Shown piece by piece: positions 50,395 to 63,964 of a stretch of DNA of 64,000 nucleotides (positions are counted from its first letter, which is position 1; every line of letters begins with the position of its first letter). The position numbers and the translations under genes are program-made. The notes below the pieces were generated by a model that saw only the letters and a list, made by a program, of their open reading frames with translations, made no database searches and had not been told where the DNA came from. This stretch comes from Gp6-AA40 sp035263125 (lineage in GTDB: Bacteria; Acidobacteriota; Vicinamibacteria; Vicinamibacterales; UBA2999). The stretch spans positions 21,757-85,756 of the forward strand of contig DATFRP010000203.1 in assembly GCA_035263125.1 (NCBI GenBank). The letters are read 5' to 3'.

Positions 50395-50694
50395 GTGGGT
50401 TTGCAGGCTTATCTGATTCTCAGCGCCGTCGTCTTCTGCATCGGCCTCTTCGGGGTCGTCACGCGCCGGAACACGGTCGGCATCCTGCTCGGCATCGAGC
50501 TGATGCTCAATGCGGTCAACATCAACCTGATTGCGTTCTCGCGCTTTGCCGGGAGCACGATCGGCATGGTGTTTACGGTGTTCACCATCTGCATCACGGT
50601 GTCGGAAGCAGCCATTGGACTGGCGATCGTGATCCTGCTGTTTCGCGTCCGCAAGACGGTCATGGCGGATCATCTGGATCTGCTCAAGGGATGA
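50395..50694 (+). CDS. nuoK: NADH-quinone oxidoreductase subunit K
   Basis: The 99-residue three-helix subunit carries the conserved Glu in LLGIELMLNAVNINL and the second in TVSEAAIGLAIVIL. It begins with GTG (GGT TTG CAG next), 4 bp after nuoJ. It overlaps nuoL by four bases. Confidence 0.93.
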   Translation: MGLQAYLILSAVVFCIGLFGVVTRRNTVGILLGIELMLNAVNINLIAFSRFAGSTIGMVFTVFTICITVSEAAIGLAIVILLFRVRKTVMADHLDLLKG

Positions 50695-52637
50695 CGACCG
50701 ACCCTGGCACGCTCGCGCTCATCTCGCTGCTGCTTCCCGCGGCCGCGTTCCTCATGCTGGCGATCGTCGCACCGCTGAGGCGGGCCGGGCGACCGGCTGC
50801 GTACTTGTCCGTGCTGTTTGCGGCAGGCTCGCTCGCGTCAGCCGTTCTTGCATGGCGCGCGCACGCTGAGGGGGTGGTCACCCGACTCGTGTGGGACTGG
50901 CTGCCCTCCAACGGGACGACGCTCGCACACGTCGGCGTGCTCGCCGATGCCGATTCGACGGTCATGCTCACGCTCGTCGCGCTCGTCGCATGTCTGGTGC
51001 AGCTCTACTCGCTCGGCTACCTGCACGACGAGCCGCCCGCGGCGCTCGGGCGCTACTACACGTATCAGTCGCTCTTCGCGTTCTCGATGATGGGGCTCGT
51101 GCTCGCGCCCAACTTCCTGCAGTTGTTCATCTGCTGGGAGCTGGTCGGCTTGTGCTCGTACCTGCTGATCGGCTTCTGGTATCAGAAGCCTGAAGCGGCG
51201 CGCGCGGCAGTCAAGGCGTTCTGGACGACGAAGGCAGGCGACGTCGGATTGCTGATCGGGATCGTCCTGCTCTGGCGGCTCTCGGGCACCTTCGATTTCA
51301 TGGCGATGCGGGCGATGGTCGCGAGCGGCACGCTGCCGGTCGCCGGTCTGTCGATCATCACGTTCTGCATCTACCTCGGCGCGATGGGCAAGTCGGCGCA
51401 GTTCCCGCTGCACGTCTGGCTGCCCGACGCGATGGAAGGTCCGACACCGGTCTCTGCCCTGATTCACGCGGCCACGATGGTGACAGCCGGTGTGTATCTG
51501 CTGCATCGCACGTCCTGGCTGTTTGCGCTGACGCCCGATGTGCTGTTGATCGTCGCGTGGATCGGCGCCTTCACTGCGCTGCTCGCCGCCGTCCTCGCGT
51601 GCGTGCAGGACGACATCAAGCGCGTGCTCGCGTACTCGACCGTCTCGCAGCTCGGATACATGATGGCGGCGATCGGCGCCGGCATCTCGGCGGCTGGATT
51701 CCTCCACCTGCTGACCCACGGCTTGTTCAAAGCGCTGCTCTTCCTCGGCGCGGGCGCGGTAATTCATGCCGTCGGCAGCAACGATCTGCCGCGGATGGGC
51801 GGGCTCGCGAAGAGCATGCCCCAGACCGCCGCCGTTTTCATCATCGGCACACTGTCGCTCGCGGGCATTCCCTTCTTCGCCGGGTTCGTCTCGAAGGAGG
51901 GCGTCCTGGGCGCATCGCTCGGCGCGCATCAGACCGGCCCGTTCGTGCTGCTGATGATCGTGGCGTTCCTGACCGCTTTCTACATGTTCCGAGTGGTGTT
52001 CCTCGCGTTCTTCGCAACACCGGCTGCGCAGCCCTCCCTCGTGGGGGCCGGCTTCAGCCGGCCCGAGCACGCGCCGCCTAAAGGCGGCCCACACGATCCT
52101 CGCGGCCCCCACGATCGCCATCACGAACCGCACGACCCGCCGATGACGATGCTGCTGCCGCTGTGGATTCTTGCGGCGCTGGCGCTCGTCGTCGGCGTCT
52201 ATTCGACGATCGCCGGCCACGTGCCGATCGTCGCCGGGGCCGGGCACGAGACGGCGCCTGGCTGGCTGACGCCCGCCGCAATCGGGGTCGCGATCGCGGG
52301 CATCGCGCTCGCGTGGCTGACGTATCAGCGCCGGACGATCGACGCCGCGTCGCTCGCGGCGATGTTCGCGCCGATCCGCCGCGCCGCGATCGCGAAGTTC
52401 TGGATCGACGACCTCTTCGAGGGCGTCCTCGGGTTCGCGCTGTTCGCGTTCTCGACATTCGTCGGGTGGGTCGATCGATACCTGGTCGACGGCGTGCTCA
52501 ATGTGGTCAGCGCCTGGACGGTCAGCGCCGGCGATGACATTCGGACGATCCAGACCGGACGCGCGCAGGACTACGTGTACGGCGTCGCGGTCGGTCTTCT
52601 CCTTCTCATGCTCTGGATGCGGTGGGCGCTCGCGTGA
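50691..52637 (+). CDS. nuoL: NADH-quinone oxidoreductase subunit L with translated palindrome insert
   Basis: The 648-residue antiporter-like subunit has the usual ion-channel blocks: LFICWELVGLCSYLLIGFWY, WLPDAMEGPTPVSALIHAA and DDIKRVLAYSTVSQLGYM. It is a little longer than standard. Residues about 450-482 (GAGFSRPEHAPPKGGPHD, then RGPHDRHHEPHD) are not homologous to NuoL. They are encoded by a doublet of the GC-rich palindrome family that lies in frame, in a loop before the helix LLPLWILAALALVVG. The subunit is otherwise intact to the C-terminal amphipathic helix. It overlaps nuoM by one base (TGATG). Confidence 0.93.
   Translation: MTTDPGTLALISLLLPAAAFLMLAIVAPLRRAGRPAAYLSVLFAAGSLASAVLAWRAHAEGVVTRLVWDWLPSNGTTLAHVGVLADADSTVMLTLVALVACLVQLYSLGYLHDEPPAALGRYYTYQSLFAFSMMGLVLAPNFLQLFICWELVGLCSYLLIGFWYQKPEAARAAVKAFWTTKAGDVGLLIGIVLLWRLSGTFDFMAMRAMVASGTLPVAGLSIITFCIYLGAMGKSAQFPLHVWLPDAMEGPTPVSALIHAATMVTAGVYLLHRTSWLFALTPDVLLIVAWIGAFTALLAAVLACVQDDIKRVLAYSTVSQLGYMMAAIGAGISAAGFLHLLTHGLFKALLFLGAGAVIHAVGSNDLPRMGGLAKSMPQTAAVFIIGTLSLAGIPFFAGFVSKEGVLGASLGAHQTGPFVLLMIVAFLTAFYMFRVVFLAFFATPAAQPSLVGAGFSRPEHAPPKGGPHDPRGPHDRHHEPHDPPMTMLLPLWILAALALVVGVYSTIAGHVPIVAGAGHETAPGWLTPAAIGVAIAGIALAWLTYQRRTIDAASLAAMFAPIRRAAIAKFWIDDLFEGVLGFALFAFSTFVGWVDRYLVDGVLNVVSAWTVSAGDDIRTIQTGRAQDYVYGVAVGLLLLMLWMRWALA
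52045..52088. repeat. Palindromic repeat doublet inside nuoL
   Basis: First unit GGGCCGGC-TTCA-GCCGGCCC (52045-52064), second unit GCCGCC-TAAA-GGCGGC (52073-52088). The pair matches the doublet at 55587-55627 in order, loop type and spacing. It lies inside the open reading frame and keeps frame. Confidence 0.8.
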
Positions 52638-54166
52638 TGGGAATTCCTGTGCTCTCGGTGATGACCTGGTCGCCGTTCGTCGCGGCGCTGATCGTCATGT
52701 TCCTCGCGCGCCGAAGCCCACTGCTCGTGCGGTGGGTGTCGCTCGTCGGCGCGTTGGTCTCGCTGATGGCCTCGGTGTGGGCCTACGGCTCGTACGATCG
52801 CACCGCGGCGGGATTCCAGTTTCAGGAGCGCTTCGCGCTCGTTCCCTCACTTGGCATCTCGTATCAGCTCGCAATCGACGGCATGAGCGCGCTGATGTGC
52901 CTGCTCACGTCGATCATCATCTTCGCCGGCGTGTTCGCGTCGTGGACGGTGAAGGAGCGCAGCCAGGAGTTCTATGCGCTGCTGCTCATCCTCGTGACCG
53001 GCGTCTACGGCGTCTTCGTCTCGCTCGACCTGTTCGTGTTCTTCCTGTTCTACGAGATCGCCGTGCTGCCGATGTATCTGCTGATCGGCATCTGGGGTTC
53101 GTCCGGCCACGTGCGACCGCAGGGCATCTTCGGATGGGCGATGGGCCGAACGGGCGTTGGGACCAAAGAGTACGCCGCGATGAAGCTGACGCTGTATCTG
53201 CTGCTCGGGTCGGCGTTCATCCTCGTCGGCATTCTTGCGCTGTACGTGGCGGGCGGATCGCGATCGTTCTCCTTCCTCGACTTTGCGGCAATGCGGATCG
53301 ATCCAACGCTGCAAAGCTGGGTGTTTCTCGCCTTCTACCTCGGCTTCGGCGTGCTCGCCGGCATCTGGCCCCTTCACACCTGGTCGCCCGACGGTCACGC
53401 GTCGGCGCCGACGGCGGTCTCGATGCTGCACGCGGGCGTGCTGATGAAGCTCGGCGCCTACGGCGTCGTGCGGCTTGGCATCGGCCTGCTCCCGGAGGCC
53501 GCCGTGCAGTGGGCGTGGCTCGTCGGCCTCATCGCCTGCATCAACATCGTTTACGGCGCGTTGAGCGCGATGGCGCAGACCGACTTGAAGTACGTGATCG
53601 CGTACTCGTCGGTGTCACACATGGGCGTCGTCATGCTGGGCGCGGCGACGTTGACGGTGGTCGGGCTCAATGGATCGGTCTTCCAGATGTTCGCGCACGG
53701 CATCATGACCGGCCTCTTCTTCGCGCTCGTGGGACTGGTGTACGAGAAGGCGCACTCGCGTGAGATCTTCAAGATGGGCGGCTTCGGCTCGATGATGCCG
53801 GGCATCGCCACGGCGTTCACCATCGGCGGCCTGTCCTCGCTCGGACTTCCAGCCACCGCTGGTTTCCTCGCGGAGCTCCTCACGTTTCTCGGTGCGTGGA
53901 GCTCGGCGCACAGGTGGTGGCTGTTCCCTGGCGTGCTCGGTGCGTTCCTCACATCGGTCTACGTGCTGCGCGTGGCGAAGCAGATCTTCTGGGGGAAGAA
54001 GAGCGACGATCCACACTTCCAGCATCTGCCTGATGCCCAGGGCACCGAGTGGGCGGCGCTCGGAATCCTCGTGGTGACACTCGTGCTGTTTGGAGTCGTG
54101 CCCGGCCTGGCCATGCATCCGATCGATACGTCGACTATTCCCCTTCTCGCGAGACTGGGACGATGA
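52637..54166 (+). CDS. nuoM: NADH-quinone oxidoreductase subunit M
   Basis: The 509-residue antiporter-like subunit has the conserved helices FLFYEIAVLPMYLLIGIWG, HTWSPDGHASAPTAVSMLHA and TDLKYVIAYSSVSHMGVVML. The channel Glu is in the first of these. I start it at the ATG sharing a base with nuoL's TGA; a GTG 15 bp upstream is less likely. Confidence 0.94.
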   Translation: MGIPVLSVMTWSPFVAALIVMFLARRSPLLVRWVSLVGALVSLMASVWAYGSYDRTAAGFQFQERFALVPSLGISYQLAIDGMSALMCLLTSIIIFAGVFASWTVKERSQEFYALLLILVTGVYGVFVSLDLFVFFLFYEIAVLPMYLLIGIWGSSGHVRPQGIFGWAMGRTGVGTKEYAAMKLTLYLLLGSAFILVGILALYVAGGSRSFSFLDFAAMRIDPTLQSWVFLAFYLGFGVLAGIWPLHTWSPDGHASAPTAVSMLHAGVLMKLGAYGVVRLGIGLLPEAAVQWAWLVGLIACINIVYGALSAMAQTDLKYVIAYSSVSHMGVVMLGAATLTVVGLNGSVFQMFAHGIMTGLFFALVGLVYEKAHSREIFKMGGFGSMMPGIATAFTIGGLSSLGLPATAGFLAELLTFLGAWSSAHRWWLFPGVLGAFLTSVYVLRVAKQIFWGKKSDDPHFQHLPDAQGTEWAALGILVVTLVLFGVVPGLAMHPIDTSTIPLLARLGR

Positions 54167-55578
54167 CGTTCACCCTGGGCTCACCGCTGGTGCCGGAAGT
54201 GACGCTCTTCGGCGTCGCGGTGGTCGTGTTGATCGCCGGGCTGATCAAGCCGTCACGGGCGATCGGCTGGATCACGTTCGCCGGACTGCTCGCCGTGCTG
54301 GGCGTCATGCATTTTGCGCAGGAGGGAGCCCTCTTCAACGGCACGTTCGTGCAAGATGGGCTGGCGCTCTTCGCCAAGCGACTCTTTCTGGTGGCGTCAG
54401 GCGTGTGCCTCCTTGGATCGCTCACACTGCGACAACCCACGTTCAATCGTCGCGCCTCGGAATACTACTTCGCGCTGCTGATCTCGCTCCTCGGCATGCT
54501 GGTGCTCGCGTCGGCGCGCGAGCTGATCCTGCTGTTCGTGGCGTTCGAGCTGATGTCGATTCCGCTGTACGTGCTCACGGGATTCCTGAAGCGCGACGCC
54601 GTGGCACCGGAAGCGGCGCTCAAGTTCTTCCTCGTCGGCACCGTCTCGTCCGCGATCATCGCCTACGGTATGTCCTTCGTGTTCGGGATCACCGGCACCA
54701 CGGCGATCGCGGCGATCCCGCAGGCGCTGCGTGACGGGCATCCCTTGATGATGCTCGGTATGGGATTGCTACTCGCGGGACTTGGCTTCAAGATCGCCGC
54801 GTTCCCGTTCCATATGTGGGCGCCCGACACCTATGAGGCCGCGAGCACGCCGTTCGTCGCGTGGCTCTCAGTCGCGCCGAAGGCGGCGGGCTTCGTCGCG
54901 CTCATTCGTCTCTACGTCGAAGGCGTGGGAAGTGCAGCGCTGTTCTGGATGCCGTTCATCGCGACCCTCGCCGGCATGACGATCATCACCGGCAACCTGA
55001 TGGCGATCCCGCAGCAGAACATCAAGCGCATGCTGGCCTACTCCGGCATCGCGCATATCGGGTACATGCTGATCGGATTCGCCGCATTCTCGAGCGCGGG
55101 CGTCGCAACGATCCTCTTCTATCTCGTCGCGTACCTCTTCGGAAACATGGGTGCGTTTCTGGTCGTCGAGGTCGTGGCGCGTTCGGAGCAGTCCGACGGC
55201 ATCGACGCGTATCGCGGCCTGGCCCAGCGATCGCCGCTCCTCGCGCTCTGCATGCTCGTATTTCTGCTCTCGCTCGGCGGAATCCCGTTCGTGGCCGGTT
55301 TCTGGGCGAAGTTGTACATCTTCATCGCGGCGGCCGAGCGCGGCTTGTATGGCCTCGTGTTCGTCGGCGCGGTTCTGACCGTCGTCGCGCTGTACTACTA
55401 CCTCGTCGTCGCGCGACGGATGTACATCGAAGCACCAACGCGCTCCGATCCGGTGCGCATGCCAGGATTGCTCGGCGCCGCGATCGCGATCTGTGCGCTC
55501 GGCGTCGTCGGCGTCGGCGTGTATCCGGCCCCATGGGTCGCGCTCGCCCAGCGCGTCGCTGCCACCCTGTTTTCCTAG
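54163..55578 (+). CDS. nuoN: NADH-quinone oxidoreductase subunit N
   Basis: The 471-residue antiporter-like subunit shows FVAFELMSIPLYVLTGFLKR, AAFPFHMWAPDTYEAASTPF and QNIKRMLAYSGIAHIGYMLI. It overlaps nuoM by four bases and ends the operon, followed by a palindrome doublet. No nuoE, nuoF or nuoG gene is present before, within or after the operon. Confidence 0.94.
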   Translation: MTFTLGSPLVPEVTLFGVAVVVLIAGLIKPSRAIGWITFAGLLAVLGVMHFAQEGALFNGTFVQDGLALFAKRLFLVASGVCLLGSLTLRQPTFNRRASEYYFALLISLLGMLVLASARELILLFVAFELMSIPLYVLTGFLKRDAVAPEAALKFFLVGTVSSAIIAYGMSFVFGITGTTAIAAIPQALRDGHPLMMLGMGLLLAGLGFKIAAFPFHMWAPDTYEAASTPFVAWLSVAPKAAGFVALIRLYVEGVGSAALFWMPFIATLAGMTIITGNLMAIPQQNIKRMLAYSGIAHIGYMLIGFAAFSSAGVATILFYLVAYLFGNMGAFLVVEVVARSEQSDGIDAYRGLAQRSPLLALCMLVFLLSLGGIPFVAGFWAKLYIFIAAAERGLYGLVFVGAVLTVVALYYYLVVARRMYIEAPTRSDPVRMPGLLGAAIAICALGVVGVGVYPAPWVALAQRVAATLFS

Positions 55579-55584
55579 GATGTA

Positions 55585-55632
55585 GTGTCCGGCTTTAGCC
55601 GGACCTGAGGTCCGCCTGAAGGCGGACACCAC
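55585..55632. terminator. Palindromic repeat doublet acting as shared terminator candidate
   Basis: GTCCGGC-TTTA-GCCGGAC (55587-55604) and GTCCGCC-TGAA-GGCGGAC (55610-55627) lie 6 bp after nuoN and 6 bp before the 3' end of the convergent YbaK-like gene. Flanks GTAGT and ACCAC are mirrored. It matches the doublet inside nuoL and is well placed to end both transcripts, though no T-run follows. Confidence 0.65.
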
Positions 55633-55637
55633 GTTTG

Positions 55638-56162
55638 TCACGCCTGCTCGACTCGGCGCACTCGATACCGCAGTACACGGCGCCGCTCACCGCGCGGCGC
55701 CCTGCCGAAGGTGCCGACAATCGGCCTGACGACCTCGGCGAAATCGGCGTAGTGCATGCACAACGAATCGGTGTGCGTGCCGGCATTGAAGATCATCTCG
55801 GGCTCACCAACGAAGCATCGTTCGACGAACACCTGATGGCCGTGCATCATGCCGAATGGCGGCATGGCACCGACTTCGTACTCGGGATACAGCGCCGCGA
55901 TCTCGTTCTCGTTCGCGAGCCGCAGCGACACCGCTTGCGCGAGCGTCCGGAGCACCTCGAGATCGACGGAGTAGTGAGCAGGCACGACCGCTTGCAACGG
56001 CCGGCCGTCGGCAATGCAGATGACCACCTTGGCCGATTGACGACCTGGAATGTGCGCGATGGCTGAGAGTTCTGGGGCCGTGAAGGCGGGCGGATGATGC
56101 AGCGTGAGATACGGCACACGCTCGCGCTTCAGGATGTCCGCGAGGCACGAAAGCAACGCCAC
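55638..56162 (-). CDS. YbaK/EbsC-type aminoacyl-tRNA deacylase
   Basis: The 174-residue protein belongs to the YbaK/ProXp deacylase superfamily that hydrolyses mischarged tRNA. The catalytic Lys45 sits in GRQSAKVVICIADG, and GAMPPFGMMHG near residue 98 forms the pocket. The exact mischarged amino acid is unknown. It is convergent with nuoN and divergent from the pyruvate:ferredoxin oxidoreductase gene, with a 218-bp intergenic control region. Confidence 0.85.
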   Translation of the reverse strand: MALLSCLADILKRERVPYLTLHHPPAFTAPELSAIAHIPGRQSAKVVICIADGRPLQAVVPAHYSVDLEVLRTLAQAVSLRLANENEIAALYPEYEVGAMPPFGMMHGHQVFVERCFVGEPEMIFNAGTHTDSLCMHYADFAEVVRPIVGTFGRAPRGERRRVLRYRVRRVEQA

Positions 56163-56193
56163 GACCGCCCCCCTTTCGACATGGAAACCGGGG

Positions 56194-56262
56194 ACTAGTG
56201 GACGAGTGACTGAGCACTAATGAGTAACACTCATGCACTCCATGAGTAATGAGTGTCACTAG
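56194..56262. promoter_or_regulatory. Complex inverted and direct repeats upstream of PFOR gene
   Basis: Outer CTAGTG (56195) and CACTAG (56257) enclose ATGAGTAACACTCAT (56220-56234), itself a palindrome, and further ATGAGT copies at 56242 and 56249. The cluster lies 119 bp before the PFOR start and 32 bp upstream of the YbaK-like start on the other strand, so it may be an operator serving either gene. Confidence 0.55.
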
Positions 56263-56380
56263 GGCGCCTTTGATAACACGGCTGTCCCCTGACCGTCTAC
56301 ATTTCTTTTCAGATAGAATCTGGCCTTAACTTCGTTCCTCGTCCCGTCGTCGCTCGGTCGGTTTCGCGGAGGTCGTCCTG

Positions 56381-61141
<4,761 letters not shown>

Positions 61142-61217
61142 CCACATAGAGGCGGGGTCTGCCTGGCCTGACCGAGGTCGAAGGCAGCCTCGCCTCCCAT
61201 CTCTTCGAGGCATTCAT

Positions 61218-61640
61218 ATGAAACGAAGCGCGAGCGCCGTGTGGCGCGGAGGACTGAAGGACGGCAAGGGCACGGTATCCACCGAGAGCGGCGTGCTCTC
61301 GTCGACGCCCTACAACTTCCGCATGCGATTCGAGAACGAGAAGGGGACCAACCCTGAGGAACTCATCGCCGCCGCACACGCCGCGTGCTTCTCGATGGCG
61401 CTCTCGGCACAACTGGGCAACGCGGGCATGACCGCAGACAGCATCGAGACGACGGCCACGGTCACACTGGAACAAGTTGGTGAGGGATTTTCGGTGACGT
61501 CGAGTCACCTGAAGACGGCGGTCAAGATCCCCGGCGCGGACAAGGCGAAGTTTCAGAAGGCCGCCGACGATGCCAAGGCCGGCTGTCCGATTTCCAAACT
61601 GCTGAACGCGACGATCACGTTGGACGCGACGCTGAACTGA
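61218..61640 (+). CDS. OsmC family peroxiredoxin
   Basis: The 140-residue protein reduces organic hydroperoxides with two cysteines, Cys57 in AAHAACFSMALS and Cys123 in AGCPISKLL. The N-terminal strand block KRSASAVWRGGLKDGKGTVS is typical of OsmC. It follows PFOR by 76 bp on the same strand and may protect its iron-sulfur clusters from peroxide. Confidence 0.93.
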   Translation: MKRSASAVWRGGLKDGKGTVSTESGVLSSTPYNFRMRFENEKGTNPEELIAAAHAACFSMALSAQLGNAGMTADSIETTATVTLEQVGEGFSVTSSHLKTAVKIPGADKAKFQKAADDAKAGCPISKLLNATITLDATLN

Positions 61641-61665
61641 GCGTCGCGTCCTTCGAGTCGGGATA

Positions 61666-62037
61666 CTACTTCTCTCGCTTGAGGACGAATTCCTGCGGTG
61701 CGCCCTCGCGGCCTGCGACCGATCGCTTCATGGCGATCTCGTCGCCCTTGAGCGTGCCGGTCCATTCCATCACGACCTCGCCGCCGCGGCCCTGCTGCGT
61801 TGTCTTGAACTTCAACTCCGTCTTGTTGATGGTGCCGTCCGTGATCGGAACGTCCCCACCGCGCCCGGCCGTTGTACCCGTCAGTTTAGCGCCGTCAGCC
61901 TTCAGATTCAGGGTGACTGCCTGCGGCCCTCGTCCGCCCTGAACCTCTCCCGTCCACTTGCCGTCGACGCTCTGAGCAATCACGAACGCCGCAAACGCAC
62001 ACATAAAGATAAGTAACCCTGGGACTCTCGACTTCAT
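61666..62037 (-). CDS. Small secreted beta-rich protein
   Basis: The 123-residue protein has a signal peptide (MKSRVPGLLIFMCAFAAF, cleaved near VIAQS). A beta-rich domain follows that begins VDGKWTGEVQGGRGPQ and repeats Gly-rich strands (KLTGTTAGRGGD, EWTGTLKGDEIAM). It is similar in size and layout to the protein at 16282-16650. A GGGGGAAG ribosome binding site precedes the ATG at 62037. It is convergent with the OsmC gene. Function unknown. Confidence 0.75.
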   Translation of the reverse strand: MKSRVPGLLIFMCAFAAFVIAQSVDGKWTGEVQGGRGPQAVTLNLKADGAKLTGTTAGRGGDVPITDGTINKTELKFKTTQQGRGGEVVMEWTGTLKGDEIAMKRSVAGREGAPQEFVLKREK

Positions 62038-62170
62038 ATGTCTTCCCCCTGAAGAAACTGATTTGTCGCAGAGGAGCAAGTAACGGGGCGCAATACTACC
62101 TCAAATGCCCTCATGACGTCTGCCCCTGCGCCCGCGTGTTGCTGGACGGGTCGTCCCTCCGCCCGCGATC

Positions 62171-62767
62171 TCAGAGCGCCTTGTTCACGGCCGCCCAGTT
62201 GACGACATTCCACCACGCGGTGATGTAGTCCGGCCGGCGATTCTGGTACTTCAGATAGTAGGCGTGCTCCCACACATCGAGGCCGAGTACGGCTTTCTTG
62301 CCCTCCATGAGCGGATTGTCCTGATTGGGCGTGCTGGTGATCGACAGCTTGCCGCCGTCGTTGATCAACCACACCCATCCACTGCCGAATCGCCCCGCAC
62401 CCGCCTTGGCCCACTGCTCTTTGAACGCGTCGAAGCTGCCGAACGCTCCGTTGATCGCATCAGCGGCCTTGCCCGTCGGCGCACCACCGGCGTTGGGCGC
62501 CATCCATGTCCAGAACATGCTGTGGTTCCAATGGCCGCCCCCGTTGTTGCGAACCGCGGTCCGGATGGCCTCGGGAACGCTGTTGATGCCGCGACAGAGA
62601 TCCTCGACGCTCTTGCCCTGCAGGTCCGGGTGCTTCTCGAGCGCGGTGTTCAGATTGGTAACGTAGGCCTGATGATGCTTCCCGTGATGAATCTGCATCG
62701 TCTGCGCGTCGATGTGCGGCTCGAGCGCGGCGAAGTCGTACGGGAGCTTGGGCAGTTCGTGCGCCAT
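62171..62767 (-). CDS. sodA: Superoxide dismutase, Mn type
   Basis: The 198-residue cytoplasmic enzyme has metal ligands His27, His82 (GGGHWNH), Asp164 and His168 (LGLDVWEHAYY). Gln149 in TPNQDNPLMEG and the Gly-Gly before His79 are the arrangement seen in Mn enzymes such as those of bacilli, rather than Fe enzymes. It removes superoxide and is close to several oxygen-sensitive Fe-S enzymes. Confidence 0.95.
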   Translation of the reverse strand: MAHELPKLPYDFAALEPHIDAQTMQIHHGKHHQAYVTNLNTALEKHPDLQGKSVEDLCRGINSVPEAIRTAVRNNGGGHWNHSMFWTWMAPNAGGAPTGKAADAINGAFGSFDAFKEQWAKAGAGRFGSGWVWLINDGGKLSITSTPNQDNPLMEGKKAVLGLDVWEHAYYLKYQNRRPDYITAWWNVVNWAAVNKAL

Positions 62768-62827
62768 TCTTCCCTCCTCGACGGTATCTTTTCTTACGTA
62801 ATCAAGAAGGGAATCGTACTTCGGGCT

Positions 62828-63964
62828 CTACGAAATCGACAACATCCGTTCGAGTGCGACGCGGTTCCAATGCTTCCGCTCGTCCGGCACGACGATCCGG
62901 TTGTGCACGCGACCCTCGACGAGCTCGTCGAGAATCCAGAGCAGATGGTTTGGCGAGACGCGAAACATCGTCGAACACAGACAGCCGAACTGATCGAGCG
63001 AGATGACGGTACGCGCGGGCGCAAGCTGCTGAGCCAGACGGTTGACGAGATGCACTTCCGTACCGACGGCCCAGACCGAGCCTTCGGGACTGTTGCTGAC
63101 GGTTTTGATGATGTACTCGGTGCTTCCGCTGTCGTCGGCCGCCTGCACGACATCCCACGGCACTTCGGGATGTACGACGACTCTGATTCCAGGATGCTGT
63201 TTCCGGACTGCGGCAATCTGCTTCGCTGTAAACCGCGTGTGAACGGAGCAGTGTCCCTTCCACAGAATCATCTTCGCGCGCTGCACATCTTGGGGATCGA
63301 GGCCGCCGAAGATCTCGTTCGGATCCCAGACGACCATCTCGTCGAGCGGCATGCCCATCTTGTATGCGGTGTTGCGCCCAAGGTGCTGATCGGGCAGGAA
63401 CAGGATCTTCTCGCCCTGCTCAAATCCCCATTTCAGCGTCGCCATCGCGTTCGATGACGTGCATACGGTGCCGCCGCGTTCGCCAACGAAGGACTTAATC
63501 GAGGCAGCCGAGTTGATGTACGTCACAGGTACAACGCCTGTCACTCCCATCTGGCGTAGCTCTTCCCAGCACGACTCGAGCTGATCGGGATCGGCCATGT
63601 CTGCCATCGAGCATCCGGCGGCGAGATCAGGCAGGACCACCTGTTGATGGGGAGCGCACAGCACGTCAGCACTTTCGGCCATGAAGTGCACGCCACAGAA
63701 CACGATGTAGTCGGCTTCGGGGCGAGCGGCGATCTGACGCGCGAGCTTGAAGGAATCGCCGGTGTAGTCGGCGAACTGGATCACCTCGTCGCGTTGATAG
63801 TGGTGACCCAGGATCACGAGCCTGCTGCCGAGCGTCGCGCGCGCTTCGGCAATGCGCCGCACCATCTCCTCGTCCGAGAGTCCCAGATACTTTTCCGGCA
63901 GCGCCTGGCGCTCGGAGAGATGTTCCTTCTCGTACTCAGTCAGCAGCGGAATGATCGACGCCAT
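62828..63964 (-). CDS. nadA: Quinolinate synthase A
   Basis: The 378-residue enzyme condenses iminoaspartate with dihydroxyacetone phosphate to quinolinate in NAD synthesis. Blocks LGHHYQRDEVIQFADYTGDS, FCGVHFMAESADVL and AGCSMADM are diagnostic. Candidate [4Fe-4S] ligands are Cys118, Cys168 (GTVCTSSNA) and the C-terminal GCLCSTMF region. The start is 37 bp from the window edge, so nadB or nadC could lie beyond. It is upstream of sodA on the same strand. Confidence 0.95.
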   Translation of the reverse strand: MASIIPLLTEYEKEHLSERQALPEKYLGLSDEEMVRRIAEARATLGSRLVILGHHYQRDEVIQFADYTGDSFKLARQIAARPEADYIVFCGVHFMAESADVLCAPHQQVVLPDLAAGCSMADMADPDQLESCWEELRQMGVTGVVPVTYINSAASIKSFVGERGGTVCTSSNAMATLKWGFEQGEKILFLPDQHLGRNTAYKMGMPLDEMVVWDPNEIFGGLDPQDVQRAKMILWKGHCSVHTRFTAKQIAAVRKQHPGIRVVVHPEVPWDVVQAADDSGSTEYIIKTVSNSPEGSVWAVGTEVHLVNRLAQQLAPARTVISLDQFGCLCSTMFRVSPNHLLWILDELVEGRVHNRIVVPDERKHWNRVALERMLSIS

